From Cymodocea nodosa (lineage: Eukaryota; Streptophyta; Magnoliopsida; Alismatales; Cymodoceaceae), in NCBI GenBank assembly GCA_036874045.1, contig CM072342.1, positions 3,556,501 through 3,620,500 of the forward strand: DNA of 64,000 nt, read 5' to 3'. The notes beneath the pieces were generated by a model. The model was not told the origin of the DNA. It saw nothing but the letters and a program-made list of their open reading frames with translations, and searched no databases. The position numbers were made by a program, and so were the translations under genes. The first letter of the stretch is position 1. Each line of letters starts with the position of its first letter. Shown here piece by piece: positions 52,602-64,000 of the stretch.

Positions 52602-54114
52602 TGTTAAGACCATATAGTTCACTAAAGAGGAAATGAATGTTGAAATGCATACTTTTAAATAATTTCTAATTTAATCAATAAGATAATTAAATTTAGCAAT
52701 CATAGTAGAATTAATGAAAGCATATGTAGTAGAAAATAAATAATAACACATAAGGAATCTTAGGTAATTCACTAGTAATGGCTAATTCACCTTTAAGTTC
52801 AATTTGAGCTTCACTAAGTTCATAGATTTATAATCACTTACTTTTAGGTTAAAACAAGAACTAATATTAATAAACTTTTTGATTGAAACTCTAAAATCAA
52901 TCAATTTATAGCTTTCAGGTTGAAGCTCAAAGCTAACCAACCGTGAACTTTCAAGTTAAAACTCAAAATTAATCAATCATGAGACTTTTGGATTAAAGTC
53001 ATAAAACAATAATTTGAGTGTAGCTTTCAGGTGGAAGTCACAAACCAATGATTCTTCTTTCTTGAATCACACTTTGAGCACATGGAGAGTTTTGTTGATA
53101 TTCTAATCTTGATCTTCTTGAATATTATAACTTTTATGTTGAAGTTTTCTTAATATATTTTATATTTTCTAAGTGTATATTTTCTTTATACACTAGCTCT
53201 CTTCTTCTTTCTCTTACAATATGTTCTTGCTTAAATATCTTCATTTACAATGTTAAGTTCATCTCCAAAATTGTAGACTTGTTGTACTTATTGAACTTGG
53301 TAGTCTTGAAAATAGTAAGTTTTCATTGCTCAAATGGTCAAAAAATCTATCCATCAATGACATAACTCCTTAAGTCATTGAGAAAATCAACCAAATTGGA
53401 TACTTAACTATCATGAGTTGTTGAATATGCTAGAAGAATCTTTAATGTATTGACTTCTTATTTTTCTTTTATATCCTTGATGGATACTTATCACATTAAG
53501 TCTCAGAATAATCTTCTAAACTTTGAATACTTAACTCTCTAACTTTCTATCACACTTCTTCAATCTTCCTTCCAAACAGATACTAATTTCATAAGTCATC
53601 GAGAATCTTGCTGACACTCAAATGGTTGAGTCAGTTACAAGTGAGCTTAGATTTAAAAGTTGTAAAGTTATCATTAACCCAATGAGTATCACACAAGTCC
53701 AAGTTAAAAAGTCGTAGAGTTATTCCATAACTCAATGTGTTTTTTGCCTTTAACTTATGTTGCAAACTTACTTTACCTTTTCTTTAAGACAGAAACTTAT
53801 TTCATAACTCAACGAATATCCTACTAATATTCAGATACTTAACTTTTCATCTTATCTCAATTTTCACCATTTATTTATCATTCGACAAATAGTAAATATG
53901 TCGAGTCTAATGCATCTTACATTCTATTCTTCACAATAACTCACTATCTATTAATGATTTTTTGGATACTTATCCTCTTAAGTCACCATCCAATCTAGAT
54001 AACTTTTCAAACTACTCTACTACAAATTTTGTCTTCATGACTATTCTTCTACACCTATGAAATATATAATTTTTCTCACGTAGATTTTTACATTATCAAA
54101 GTATAGTTCTTTCA
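52602..54114 (-). repeat. 3' LTR (1513 bp)
   Basis: This is the left LTR copy. It is about 270 bp longer than its partner because it keeps a stretch around 53.23-53.52 kb that is missing from the other. Confidence 0.85.
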
Positions 54115-55379
54115 ATCTTTCTCTTTTTGTTAATGACAAAAACTTTTACAATAAATTACATATATTTCACTAAAATAGTTCTATATAGGAAAGAGCTTAT
54201 GAAATAATAATGTTTATAAATGATTATAAAAATTATAGAAATTACAAAGGATTATAAGCAATCTCTAATTCCCAAAGTGTTGTATATCTGATTTATCCTT
54301 TTTCTATCAACTACTATCATATGTGTATCATTCTCTCACTATCTGTATGCTGGAGTTTCTCTTTGATGCAATTATGTTCCACATAATTTTTGTTTGACCT
54401 GCTACCTTGTATATGTAAGCTACTGCTAATCTATATTATGTTTGAACTCTCTCTCTTTTGTTATAGTATACTCTTCTCCTTTTTCATTTGTTGTAGTATC
54501 CTATCCTCTCCCCTTTTTTTTATCATTATGCAAAAGGAGGTTTACATGAAACAAAAATTACTACTTATTAGTGCTAGTTGGTATTGATAAAAATAAGTAA
54601 TATTGTTGGAGGCTCTCCCCTTGGATTTCATAATCCATGCATGTTTGCTGCAATCTATATTTTCTCCATGCCTGATGTCATTGTTAATGGATTCCAATAA
54701 TGGTTCTGATTTTTAAACTCTCCCTTTTGTTAGGATTTTTGGATGTTGTCGATCGCTCTTGGACTACTGTCTGATTTCAAGTAATTACTAATACCAATTG
54801 TTAATGGATAAAGATACCAATTATTACTTATACTAATTGTGACTAATATCAATTGTGAAATATCTCAAATGTTTGCATTCTGTCTAATATGAATTGTTGA
54901 TTTCAAGCTGTATAACACTAATTATCAAGTTGGGCAAACTTTGATTGATAGAAATCAGTTCCCCTTATATGGTGACTCCCCCTATATTGTAGCTCTCTCT
55001 GTATACCTACATAAAAATGTTATAACGATTGTTGCATACCAGGTATTTGAATCAATTTTTCTCATAGTTTAGCTCTGTCTAGATTTCAACATAGGAATGG
55101 TTTTTTCAATTTCTTGTATTCCACTCATATGCATGGGGCAGTCATTTTCTCTAGTTCTACTACTTGTTTCCCTTTTTCTCCTACAAATCATATAGAAATA
55201 AAGGATTTTAGTACCCATTCCTTTTAGGTCCAGAGGTGTTAGTCTTAAAAATATTAAATTTGTTGCTCTTTGATAGCCACAATGAATCTAACCTTCTTTT
55301 GATGGCAAACATAGATGTGTCATCTTTGTAAATTTTACTCACACCATTATAGTAAGAAATCTCCTATGGTGTAGCATAT

Positions 55380-56705
55380 TCTAAGACAAATCTGTTTGTT
55401 TTATCTCTTTAAGATGCAATAATTTTATTCAAGTCTTTTTCACCATTTGTAAATTTATATATAGTATTTTTAAAATCAATAATTTCAATTCTAAGATTGT
55501 TATTTTCTTCTTTCAAATCAAAATTGTTACAACTATAGTTATTCATTTTAATTTTTAAATTTCTATTATTAACAAGTAATTTCTCTAGTCTAGCATATGC
55601 ATCTTTTAAACATGTAGTCAAATTTTTATTTTCTTTTTTATAATTTTTACATTTAACATATAAATTATCTACAATTGAAAGAAGGGTATCTACATCTATA
55701 TTATAATTTTCTATATCTAAATTATAGTAAGGTGAAATAGAACATACATTTTGTGTTGCAAAGCGCATGTTCGTTGGCAGATCTTCATTTGAATTAAATG
55801 AGCTACTAGATGAATTACTATCTCAAGTTTCATTGTCATCTTCTTTTTGTTATTGTTCTTCTTCTTTCTCTCTTATTAGTCTTTTTCCAATTGTAATGGG
55901 CAATAAGATTGAATATGTCCCTATTTTTTGCATTTAAAATATGTTAGGACCTTGCTCTTGGATGTGCTTACTTTGCTGACTCTTTTCATCAATCTCCTAA
56001 AATTTTTGGTTAGCAACATCACTTTATCTTCATTTAAGCTTTGAAGCTCCTCAATTGAAGGGAAGACAATTTTTTTCTTTTTTCAGCTTTCTTTTTGATA
56101 GTTCTTTCCAATCGTTCATGTAAACTTTATGAGCAAGAAGATTTCCCATTAGATCTTCCACAAGTTATTGAGGTTTTTAGAATCCTAGATGGAAATAGAC
56201 TTTTGCTTCCATTCCAATATCAAGTTTCTAAGAATTTTCTATACTTATTTATTTATGGATAGAAAACTTCTTTCCTAGACCTTTTAGATTATTGATAATC
56301 TTAATAAATCTTGAAAACATATTCGTAATAGTTTTATTATCATTCATCTTGAATAATTCATACTTTCTAAGTAATGTACAAATTTTTATATCTCTCACTT
56401 GACTAGTACCTTCATAAGTTACTTGAAGGGTATTCTAAGCCTTGTGAGCATATTTGCATATAAAGAATTTATTATATTGATTAGTAGTTAAAGTACAGTA
56501 AATTGTATTTAATCATTGGGTATCATCTATAAGAGTCTCTTATTCTCCTTAGTCTAATATTCTTTATGATTTGTTGGAAGTGATGCTCCTTTAATCACCA
56601 ATTTTCAAAGTTTTACATCTAAATTTCTGAGGAAACGTTTCTTCCTATTTTTTCAATAATTATAATTAGAACCATCAAATAAGGGAGGATAGTTAATACT
56701 TTGAT
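55380..56705 (-). pseudogene. Broken gag of the LTR element
   Basis: Read on the minus strand with several stops and shifts, it follows the UBN2-type gag of SIRE/Copia elements. The start is SINYPPLFDGSNYNY (56.7 kb), followed by AHKAWNTLQVTYEGTSQVRD (56.43 kb) and YELFKMNDNKTITNMFSRF (56.35 kb). A zinc-knuckle remnant (KCKK.GHIQSYCP, 55.9 kb) has its first Cys changed to Tyr and an internal stop. The longest intact part, 55768-55409 (119 codons), is a coiled-coil-like Lys/Asn-rich segment ending KFTNGEKDLNKIIAS, which matches the family's usual KGxxNLDxLLxSQ end. Confidence 0.75.
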
Positions 56706-56768
56706 CCTTTGTAAAGTGTGATGTCACAAATCTCAGATGGTTAAATTTGTAAATGAGATCAACCTATT

Positions 56769-56777
56769 TTGATACCA
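56769..56777 (-). other. Primer binding site of the LTR element
   Basis: The minus-strand sequence TGGTATCA, two bases inside the 5' LTR end, is complementary to the 3' end of initiator methionine tRNA, the primer of most plant Copia elements. Confidence 0.75.
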
Positions 56778-56779
56778 AT

Positions 56780-58025
56780 TGTTAGAATCATATGACTCAC
56801 CAAAGGAAGGTGAATGATGAAGTGTATACTTTTAAATAATTTCTAACTTAATCAATAAGATAATTAAATTTAGCAATTATAGAAAAATTAATAAAAGCAT
56901 GTACAATAGAAAATAAATAATAGCACACAATAAATTTTAGGTAGTTTACCACTAACGATTAGTCTACACACAAGCTTAGCTTAGGCTTTACTAAGTTTAT
57001 AAACTTACAATTACTTATTTCTAGGTTGAAGTAAGAATCAACACCAATAAGCTATCAAGTCAAAACTCCAAAACCAACTAATCTAAAGTTTTCAGGTTGA
57101 AGCTTAAAACCAACAATCATGAACTTTTAGGTCGAAGTTTTGAACCAACCGCATGTGAGACTTTTGGGTTGAAGCCATGAACTAACAATTTGAGTGTAGC
57201 TTTCAAGTTAAAGTTATGAACCAATGATTCTTCTTGAATCAAACTTTGAATGCGTAGAGAGCTTTATTAATATTATGATCTTGATCTTCTTGAATATTAT
57301 AACTTCTATGTTGAAACTTTCTTAATATGTTTTCTATTTTTTAAGTGTATATTTTCTTTATACACTAACTCTCTTCTTCTTTCTCTTACAATATGTTCCT
57401 ACTTAAATATCTCAATTTAAGTGGATACTTAACTCTCTAACTGTCTGCACAATTCTTCTTCAATCTTCCTTCCAAGTGGATATCAATTTCATAAGTCACA
57501 GAGTACCCTATTGACACTTAGATGCTTGAGTTAGTTGCATGTGAGTCTAGATTTAAAAGTTGTAGAGTTATCATTAACCCAATGAGTTTCACACAAGTCC
57601 AAGTTAAACTATCATAGAATTATTCCATAACTCAATAACTTCTTTACTTTTAACTTCTGTCACAATCTTACTTTACCTTTTCTTTAAGATGGAAACTTAT
57701 TTCATGACTCAACAAATATCTTGTTGATATTCAGATACTTAACTATTTAACTTTTTATCTTGTCTCAATTTTCACCATTTATCTATTATTCAACAAATAG
57801 TAGATAAATTGGGTCCAATGCAGCTGACATTCTATTCTTCATGGTAACCAATGGTTTATTAATGACTTTTCAGATACTTATCCTCTTAAGTCACCATTCA
57901 ATATATATAACTTTTTGAACTACTCTATAGTTAATTTTATCTTTATAGTTCTTCTTTTATATCTATAAAATACATAATTTTATTTATATAGATTTTTACA
58001 TTATTAAAACATAAAAATTCTTTCA
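56780..58025 (-). repeat. 5' LTR (1246 bp)
   Basis: This is the right LTR copy, the upstream one for an element on the minus strand. It aligns end to end with the left copy apart from a deletion of about 270 bp and many point differences, which indicates an old insertion. Confidence 0.85.
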
Positions 58026-58030
58026 AATAT

Positions 58031-58525
58031 ATGATCACTTATGGAAAAATGAAATATGAGATACCTTCACCATAAAAGAATCCCTTGTCCATAATATTAT
58101 GGCAGATTATATATCTTCCAAGTCCTACCTATGAGTGTTAACTTCTTGTTTTTTGATGAAATGTACGTTCGTGGGAAGGAGTGTTTTGGAGATGACTTGT
58201 TACCCGAAAGAAAGAGAGAGAGAGAAACAAATATATTTACTGAAAAATATGGCTGTACATAGTTTTCTTGCTTAAGGTAAATAAATTATAATTAAACAAT
58301 CTTAGTTATGAATTCATAACGTAAAAATAGTTTGAAAACAAAAGGGAAATAGAGAAAGAGTTTAGAGGAAACAAAAAAGTAGAGAGAGGCAGGAGCAACA
58401 ATACGTCATACATATTTTCGGCGAGTCGTATATTGAAATCATAGATATAGAAGTTCGAACATTCAATTTAATTAGTCAAAAGGGTAGTCATAAATCGTCA
58501 AAGTAAACTTTTAGGTTCAAAAATA
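58031..58525. other. Short spacer between two mobile elements
   Basis: The spacer is AT-rich, with a GA run near 58212-58225. No gene is seen. Confidence 0.5.
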
Positions 58526-58530
58526 ACTAG

Positions 58531-59712
58531 GGGGTGTTTGTGCACAATTAATGTTTAGAAATGAAATTACAGGAATTGCTGGAAATATTGAAAAATGAAA
58601 AATTTGAGAAATGATAGTAAAATTTACGTATTTGTGTACATCACGAAATGGCGAGAAATAATAATAAACTTTGGCATGTTTGTGTATAACAGTAAATGAA
58701 ATGATCATAAATGATATAAAATTTTAATGTATTTGTGCATAATAGAAAATAATGAGAAATAAAATTTTTAATAATTTTTGAAATAGTATAACTTGAAAAT
58801 ATATCAAAAAGATAATAATGTAGTATAATTATTTGTAATTAATTTATTGATTAAATTTTTAATTAATGAATTGAAATAATTAATCAAAATATAATTACTT
58901 AATTACATTAATCAATTAACAAGGTATATAATTTTTATCTAAAATATTTAATTTTATCTTTAATAATTAGATCATTCATACACTTCTATCTCACAAATGT
59001 TTATCTTCATCCATTTTTCTTCTTTCCCATTTTTACTCATTTCTCTTAAAAGTTTTATTTTCTTTCATTATTTCTCACAAATAACTTTTATTTATTTTAT
59101 CAAAAGTTTTTTTTTTTCACAGTCGATCATTCATATTCTCCGACAACGTTCACCTAAGCAAGAGCGACAAGTGGTGAGCGGTGAGTAGGAGCAACAAACA
59201 GTGAGTAGGAGCGGTGAGTAGTGAGAGTGGCAAGCGATGAGTGGTGAATGATCAGTGGCAAGCAACGAGCAACAAGTAGTGAGCAACAAGCAACGAGCGA
59301 CGAGTGTGAGTGATGAGCAGCGAGCATGAGCGATGAACGGATGAGCATGAGCAAAGAGCGGTGAGCAGTGACGAGTGATGTACGGTGAGCGTGCGAGCTC
59401 GAGTGGAGAGTGACATGCGGCTGAGTGCAAGATGTTCTGCTACTCGACGATGGGCTGGCGAGCACAAGCATAAGCAACAAAGCTTGAGTAGAAAGCGGCA
59501 GACTAGTGAGTGTAAGCACAAGCAACAAAGCTCAAGTGGAAAGCTACGAGCAATAAGGGTGAGAAGTAGAGCTTGAGCAGAAAGTAAAGAGTGACATGCG
59601 GTTGAGCACGAGTGCGAAATTATTTTGAATGTATTGGAAATCTTGGGAAAAGATTTTCCCAATATTTTCTAATATTTCTTATAAGTACAAACCTCCCCCC
59701 CCCCCCCCCCCC
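58531..59712. mobile_element. Non-autonomous DNA transposon with inverted ends
   Basis: The left end GGGGGTGTTTGTGCAC is mirrored at the right end, read inwards, by GGGGGAGGTTTGTAC. CTA lies directly outside both ends and may be a 3-bp target duplication, as in PIF/Harbinger-like elements. Three subterminal words of the type TTTGTGYAYannnnAAATGA follow the left end (58630, 58680, 58733). The interior has AT-rich DNA and a purine-rich minisatellite. No transposase is visible. The right end has grown into a run of 18 C. Confidence 0.5.
59150..59610. repeat. Purine-rich GAGCAAC/GTGAGCG minisatellite
   Basis: Short variable words such as GAGCAACAAG, GAGCGGTGAG, GAGCATGAGC and GAGTGGTGAG follow one another for about 450 bases. 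Some longer units (AGCACAAGCAACAAAGCT) repeat near 59460 and 59515. The Leu/Ser-rich open frames on the minus strand come from this repeat. Confidence 0.75.
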
Positions 59713-61500
59713 TAATTAACCGTCACCATCTCTTTCTCTACATCTATTTATCTTGCTTTACCTAAAAAATGTTAGATATGTTTTTGTCATGGTTCAGTTG
59801 CATTCCTTCAAAGTCTATAAATGACAAAGATTATATTTAAAATAAATAGATATTTTTCTTTTGTAAATATTTATTTTAAATTGATAATAACCATTATTTG
59901 TATCTTTAGGTGTAAGTGGGTATGACAACGTTGAACATACATATATTTATTAGAATATCTTACGCCATTCGCTCCTCCGTCCAAATTAATGCAACCTGTT
60001 GTAACGTTGGGATTATCAAACATTTCACGAGACCTGATCAGACGGTGTGATGATATTTTCAAGGGGAACATCATTCTATTTATTGGGCGCCGAGGACAAG
60101 GGAGATTGTGTGGGAAGGATGGTGAGCTTTCCTTTGTTCCGACGCTTTTGACTTTTAAATTGCCTAGTAAGTTTTTCTTTTCCATTTATTTAGTTAGCGT
60201 TGCTTTGTTTCGTTGTCATCAATTTTTAACTCTAGTTATTATATAAAATTGAAGTTGATGGATGATAAAATAAATATGCGATGTTGAGTAGGTAAACGTT
60301 AAGAAAAAGAATTGAAAAAACATTTCGTACGACCAGTTTCATAGTAATTTCTGACCTTTTTTTAGGAGTTGTTACTCTTAAGCATTCCTAATCAAACCTT
60401 TCGGAGTATTGAAGAAGTTTGATATATGGATGCTCTTCCATTGACATAAATCATCTTATTATCATCAAAATTGTATTAATTTAAGATCTAATGTTATAGT
60501 GTTGTGAATAATATTATATTAGTATTAATAGCATATTACTTCTAAATAATTTTATTTATGTTAATTATTTCATTGATTAATATTAAATTTAATAAATGAT
60601 ATTGATTATTTAGTATAAATAAGGCATTATAATATTATACACATATTATATTTGCGTCAAAAGTGGTATAATTAATGGAGGGGCAGGGTCATCTTTTGAC
60701 CACTAATTTTCTGTAAGGAATCCAAACGTATATTTATCTTGTAATCCAGACAGATGATTAATTTTCTACATATTGTAACTTAAAATCTCAAAAGCTTCAT
60801 TACAATATTAAGATTTTACCTAAATACTATTTATATATCTAAAACGCCTTGATATATATAATCTGTATAAGTGGGTCATACATACACAGAATAACTCAAC
60901 GAAGCAAATGTAAAAGGAAGAAAGAATCAAGATGTGCCCACCATCCTTTTAGATGTACTTTGATTGCGTTAAGAAGAGTGGAATAAACCCAAACATGCCT
61001 TTCATCTACAAATTCATGGTTACAAAGAAACGATAGCATATTCCGTTAACGTTGGTGAATCGTAAATATAGTAGATATATATATATATTTGACAAGATTA
61101 AATAGTCTTTGCTAGTACATCTTGAATGGATTTTGTAGATCTTAAAACGAAACGTTGAAAAGCACGAACAGGAACGAGAGATTTCCTGAGAGTTGAGTTG
61201 ACGATTTCTACAAATGTCTTTTTAACGCGTTCCGGAAACAAAAGGAGGAATAAGATAGTATTTGATTGGTTAGGTATTGGTTGACGAAGAACAAAAGGTC
61301 CATTTGACTCGTAGCAATACATATTTTAATTATAAATTCTATCACTTTCAAATATTCAAATTTTAAATTTCAGCACATTTCAAAGAATTTGTCACGTCAT
61401 ATTTCTTATTAGAATTCAAATTTTATTAAATTCTTTAAAAGGCATTTAAAGAAAACGACTGAAATTGTGGCGTGAGGACAGGATCAGGTTCCTTCCCTCC
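59713..61500. other. Intergenic region upstream of guanylate kinase
   Basis: Overlapping open frames around 59.87-60.25 kb on both strands have no recognisable motif. The rest is AT-rich. The 200 bases before about 61.56 kb turn C/T-rich and should include the promoter of the next gene. Confidence 0.5.
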
Positions 61501-61559
61501 ACTTTCCCCGCCCGTCCCTCCCTCTCTTTTTCATGTCGAATAAAAGTAGTCGGACTTTC

Positions 61560-61770
61560 AATCTCTCAGTGCTAAGCAGAAGCTGATTTGTATTCTCCCG
61601 TTCATTTCTTTTGTCCGTCTATTTTTATTCTTGATACCATTATTTCCTCCATCTGTTTTCCTTGAAGACCGACCACCTTGGTATTATCTGCCCACAACGC
61701 GGAAATTTGTGTTCATTCCGTGAAAAAGGGTGTTGGCAGTTGGCGTCGTCAGCACCTTCGACGGATCGAG
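61560..61770 (+). other. Probable non-coding 5' exon of guanylate kinase
   Basis: A GC-richer stretch ends CGACGGATCGAG|GTGGGT, a plausible donor. A second leader exon, 62477-62517, starts after TTTTCAG and ends exactly with the start codon. Both would form the 5' UTR; the transcription start was not located. Confidence 0.4.
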
Positions 61771-62514
61771 GTGGGTTTTGAGTTTCCTTCATCGGGCGGT
61801 TTGTTGGGATTCTTCTTCAACACACAGCAGGCATTCAAGCCTCCATCTTCTTCTTTCTGCTGCTTCTGGTCTTGTTCTCTATATTGTGCACTTTTTGCTT
61901 TGTTTGGTTTTCCATTTTTGTCCTCGATCTCCTTTCTAGTGGTTTGACTATAGGTTTGCGGTTTCTCTGGACCTTTCCTCTTCTGATGGCGATGTTGATT
62001 TGTGGGTCTGGCTCAGTTCTTTGGTTAGATCTCTTAAGATGGAAAAGTTGGGTTTTTGTTGGCTGTTAGGGTCTTTTTTTCTGCTTCTATCTTTGAATGG
62101 TTCTTATTGGATCCTGATCCCTTTGTGATATACATTGAATCCATAGTGAAAATTGCTCTATTGGTTTTTTCCCTTTGTTTGCCTTTGCCCATCGTCTGTG
62201 CTGTTTGAAATTGCATTACATAAAAACGATTTGTTGCCTTAATTTTTACCATACTTTCTCTTGTATATATACATGTGATTATATCTGCAGCACCTTCTGC
62301 TCGAGAAAGTTATTCTCTTTCTTTTGCATGCATGCTCCAGCAGAGATTTTATTTGTCTGTCAATTAATGTGGTGTTTCTCTCCGCGAATGGCTTTTGAGA
62401 TTTTCTCAAAATTATAGTGTACGGTGCATTAGATCTCTTTTTGATTTCTTGGTATTTATGGCATCTTCCTTTTCAGGTTGACAGTGCTCTTTGGAGAAGC
62501 CAGGCCTTCTGTCA

Positions 62515-64000
62515 ATGGTGAGAAATCGTTATAAACCTTGCTCGTGTTTTTCCCTTTTTCATGGAATAAAGAAATTTTATTTTGGTTCACCACTTGAAAA
62601 ACACAGTACAATTGATGTTCTGTATCTGTTAAATTTGGGGGGTCTTGTTTCATCTTGTGCTTTTGGAGGTCCTCCTCCTTAATGCCTTCTTTTTTCTAAG
62701 ACATTATTTCAAATTAGATGAATCACATCCTTCATCCATAAAAAGGACAAGATTGTTGATTCTTTTTTATTTTGACCAGGGGGAAGTAGCACGCAACTCC
62801 CATCTCATTGGGTTTGATGATTCCTTACCCATTGGTTTTGATTCTGAATCTCAGACTGCCAACATTCTCAATGAAAAAATTGTAAGTGAACCAGGAAATT
62901 TTATCATACATCATGTTTGATTACTTATGTTTCCATACATCATATCCTATTGTAAAAACTTTTCCTCTTCAGTTTGTCATTGCAGAAACTGGTGAAGGTG
63001 CTGCTTCATCAATTACGGTTAAAATTTTCATTAAGACAACTGGAAAGTGGTGAGTGGGTTGCATCAATATGCTTTGTTTGTCACGGGTTAAAATTGTCTG
63101 AGCCATTTATTTTATGGAACGATTGGCAGGGTAACTCCAACTATACTAGGCTCGAAGCCAGGTCCTTCAAAAGGGCACTCTGCTATTCTTCTAAATAGAG
63201 ATCGGATTTTGGTCCTCAAGCAAGACTGTTCTCTGGAAGACTGTGTCTGGTTTCTTGAGGTTTGCCTCCTTTGTTCTGTCATTTACTAAGCAGCTGGGTT
63301 CGAATGGCTGGCATTTAACTTGTGCAATCAATCTTTAGATTTGTTGCTACTAAAGATAACTACGATCATATATACCATGTTGATAATCGAAGAATTAATT
63401 TTTTGTTTATCAGTGCATGGCCAATGCAAGTCATGACCATCTAGTAGTGATCAGAGTGATGGTCTTCTTGTAGTCATGATACTTTATTTACAACTCCATT
63501 TGATGCCCTTTTAATAACAGATTTTTCTGCAATGTTGTTAAGAAACTCAGAAAGTTACTCCAAACAAAAGAAATGTAGATATTTGCAGTAATGAACAGTT
63601 GGTTTATTTTGATTGTGTTATATTATATCCATTCGTAAGGTTTTTTTCTTTTTTCCTGTGATGTGTTACGGTAGGTGGATACCCCATTTGTTAAAGAGCA
63701 GAAGAAAAGTCTCGGTACCGAAGTGGTTGCTTGGAGCAAGGGAGCACGGGTTGACAATCTGACACCAATTGTGATCAGTGGCCCATCTGGTGTTGGTAAA
63801 GGTACGTTGATATCAAAGCTTATGAAAGAATTTCCATCAACATTTGGGTTTTCTGTCAGCCACACAACTCGACTCCCAAGAGAGAAGGAAATGGATGGGG
63901 TTCACTATCATTTCACAGAAAGAAGCAAAATGGAGAAAGACATATTAGAAGGGAAATTTCTTGAAACTGCATGTGTCCATGGAAACCTTTATGGAACAAG
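62515..64000 (+). CDS. Guanylate kinase, plant two-domain type (5' part, runs off the window)
   Basis: The enzyme phosphorylates GMP to GDP with ATP, in nucleotide metabolism. Exons: 62515-62517 (ATG only), 62780-62881, 62973-63049, 63130-63259 and 63675 to the window end. Phases agree throughout. Residues 1-134 form the plant-specific N-terminal region ([20 protein letters not shown], then [20 protein letters not shown], then [19 protein letters not shown]). It resembles kelch/galactose-oxidase-like repeats and is shared with Arabidopsis AGK1/AGK2. The catalytic domain begins with the P-loop GPSGVGKGT at about 140-148 and continues with [10 protein letters not shown], the GMP-binding region, and MDGVHYHF and GNLYGTS. 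The start codon is the last codon of its exon, directly before a GT donor, and the next exon restores the family's MGE start. The 3' half lies outside the window. Confidence 0.93.

Larger units (their letters stand above)
52602..58025 (-). mobile_element. Complete non-autonomous Copia (SIRE-like) LTR retrotransposon
   Basis: Two direct copies of an LTR flank a 2.67 kb interior: 52602-54114 (3' LTR) and 56780-58025 (5' LTR). Both begin TGTTA and end TTCTTTCA on the plus strand. A perfect 5-bp target duplication AATAT lies outside at 52597-52601 and 58026-58030. Inside the 5' LTR, two bases away, is TGGTATCA, the initiator-Met tRNA primer site. A purine tract (AAAAAGAGAAAGAT) abuts the 3' LTR. 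The interior carries only a broken gag; no protease, integrase or RT motif was seen. It would have needed proteins from a related element to move. Confidence 0.9.

Noticed and set aside
59131-59662. Leu/Ser/His-rich open frames on the minus strand
   Set aside because: They are translations of a short-word minisatellite, open in several frames at once, with no start context or motif.
59871-60246. Opposed open frames of 104 and 85 codons
   Set aside because: No recognisable domain, no splice or promoter context, and an unlikely sense/antisense pair.
1-64000. Possible novel defence or biosynthetic cluster
   Set aside because: The six genes are unrelated, widely conserved plant genes on mixed strands. 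No cluster logic or unfamiliar multi-gene unit was seen.

Overview
This is nuclear DNA from a flowering plant. All six genes are plant-type, with many GT-AG introns, some of several kilobases. The intergenic and intronic DNA is very AT-rich and full of decayed retroelements. The GC-rich first coding exons of the PHD-finger and AN1 zinc-finger genes would suit a non-grass monocot, but the sequence alone does not settle the species. No bacterial, viral, CRISPR or operon-like feature was seen.

Layout, left to right: (1) 1-7.7 kb, + strand: the 3' half of a cytosolic Xaa-Pro aminopeptidase P gene, six exons. Its upstream intron holds a decayed L1-type LINE. (2) 11.0-21.0 kb, - strand: a complete ten-exon gene for chloroplast ribosome recycling factor, with a probable solo Copia-type LTR in one intron. 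(3) 24.2-28.4 kb, - strand: a two-exon AN1/C2H2 zinc-finger stress-associated protein with an RTE-type LINE fragment in its intron. (4) 30.1-46.1 kb, + strand: a thirteen-exon PHD-finger protein. Its 7 kb intron carries an RTE-type LINE disrupted by an L1-type LINE, plus a DNA-transposon-like block. Its last intron carries another RTE copy. (5) 48.1-50.7 kb, - strand: a polygalacturonase (GH28) with all four catalytic motifs, a 21-nt exon and an unresolved 5' end. (6) 52.6-58.0 kb, - strand: a whole LTR retrotransposon with two LTRs, a 5-bp target duplication, primer site and purine tract, but only a broken gag and no visible pol. (7) 58.5-59.7 kb: a DNA-transposon-like element with inverted ends and an internal purine-rich minisatellite. 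(8) 61.5 kb to the window end, + strand: the 5' part of a plant guanylate kinase gene.

The genes do not form a pathway. They are ordinary housekeeping and regulatory plant genes, chloroplast translation (RRF), peptide turnover (APP), nucleotide metabolism (guanylate kinase), chromatin or transcription (PHD), stress response (SAP) and cell-wall pectin (polygalacturonase), separated by mobile-element debris. Exon coordinates were set by hand from splice signals, reading-frame phase and remembered family conservation. Exon phases agree along every gene except at the polygalacturonase start.
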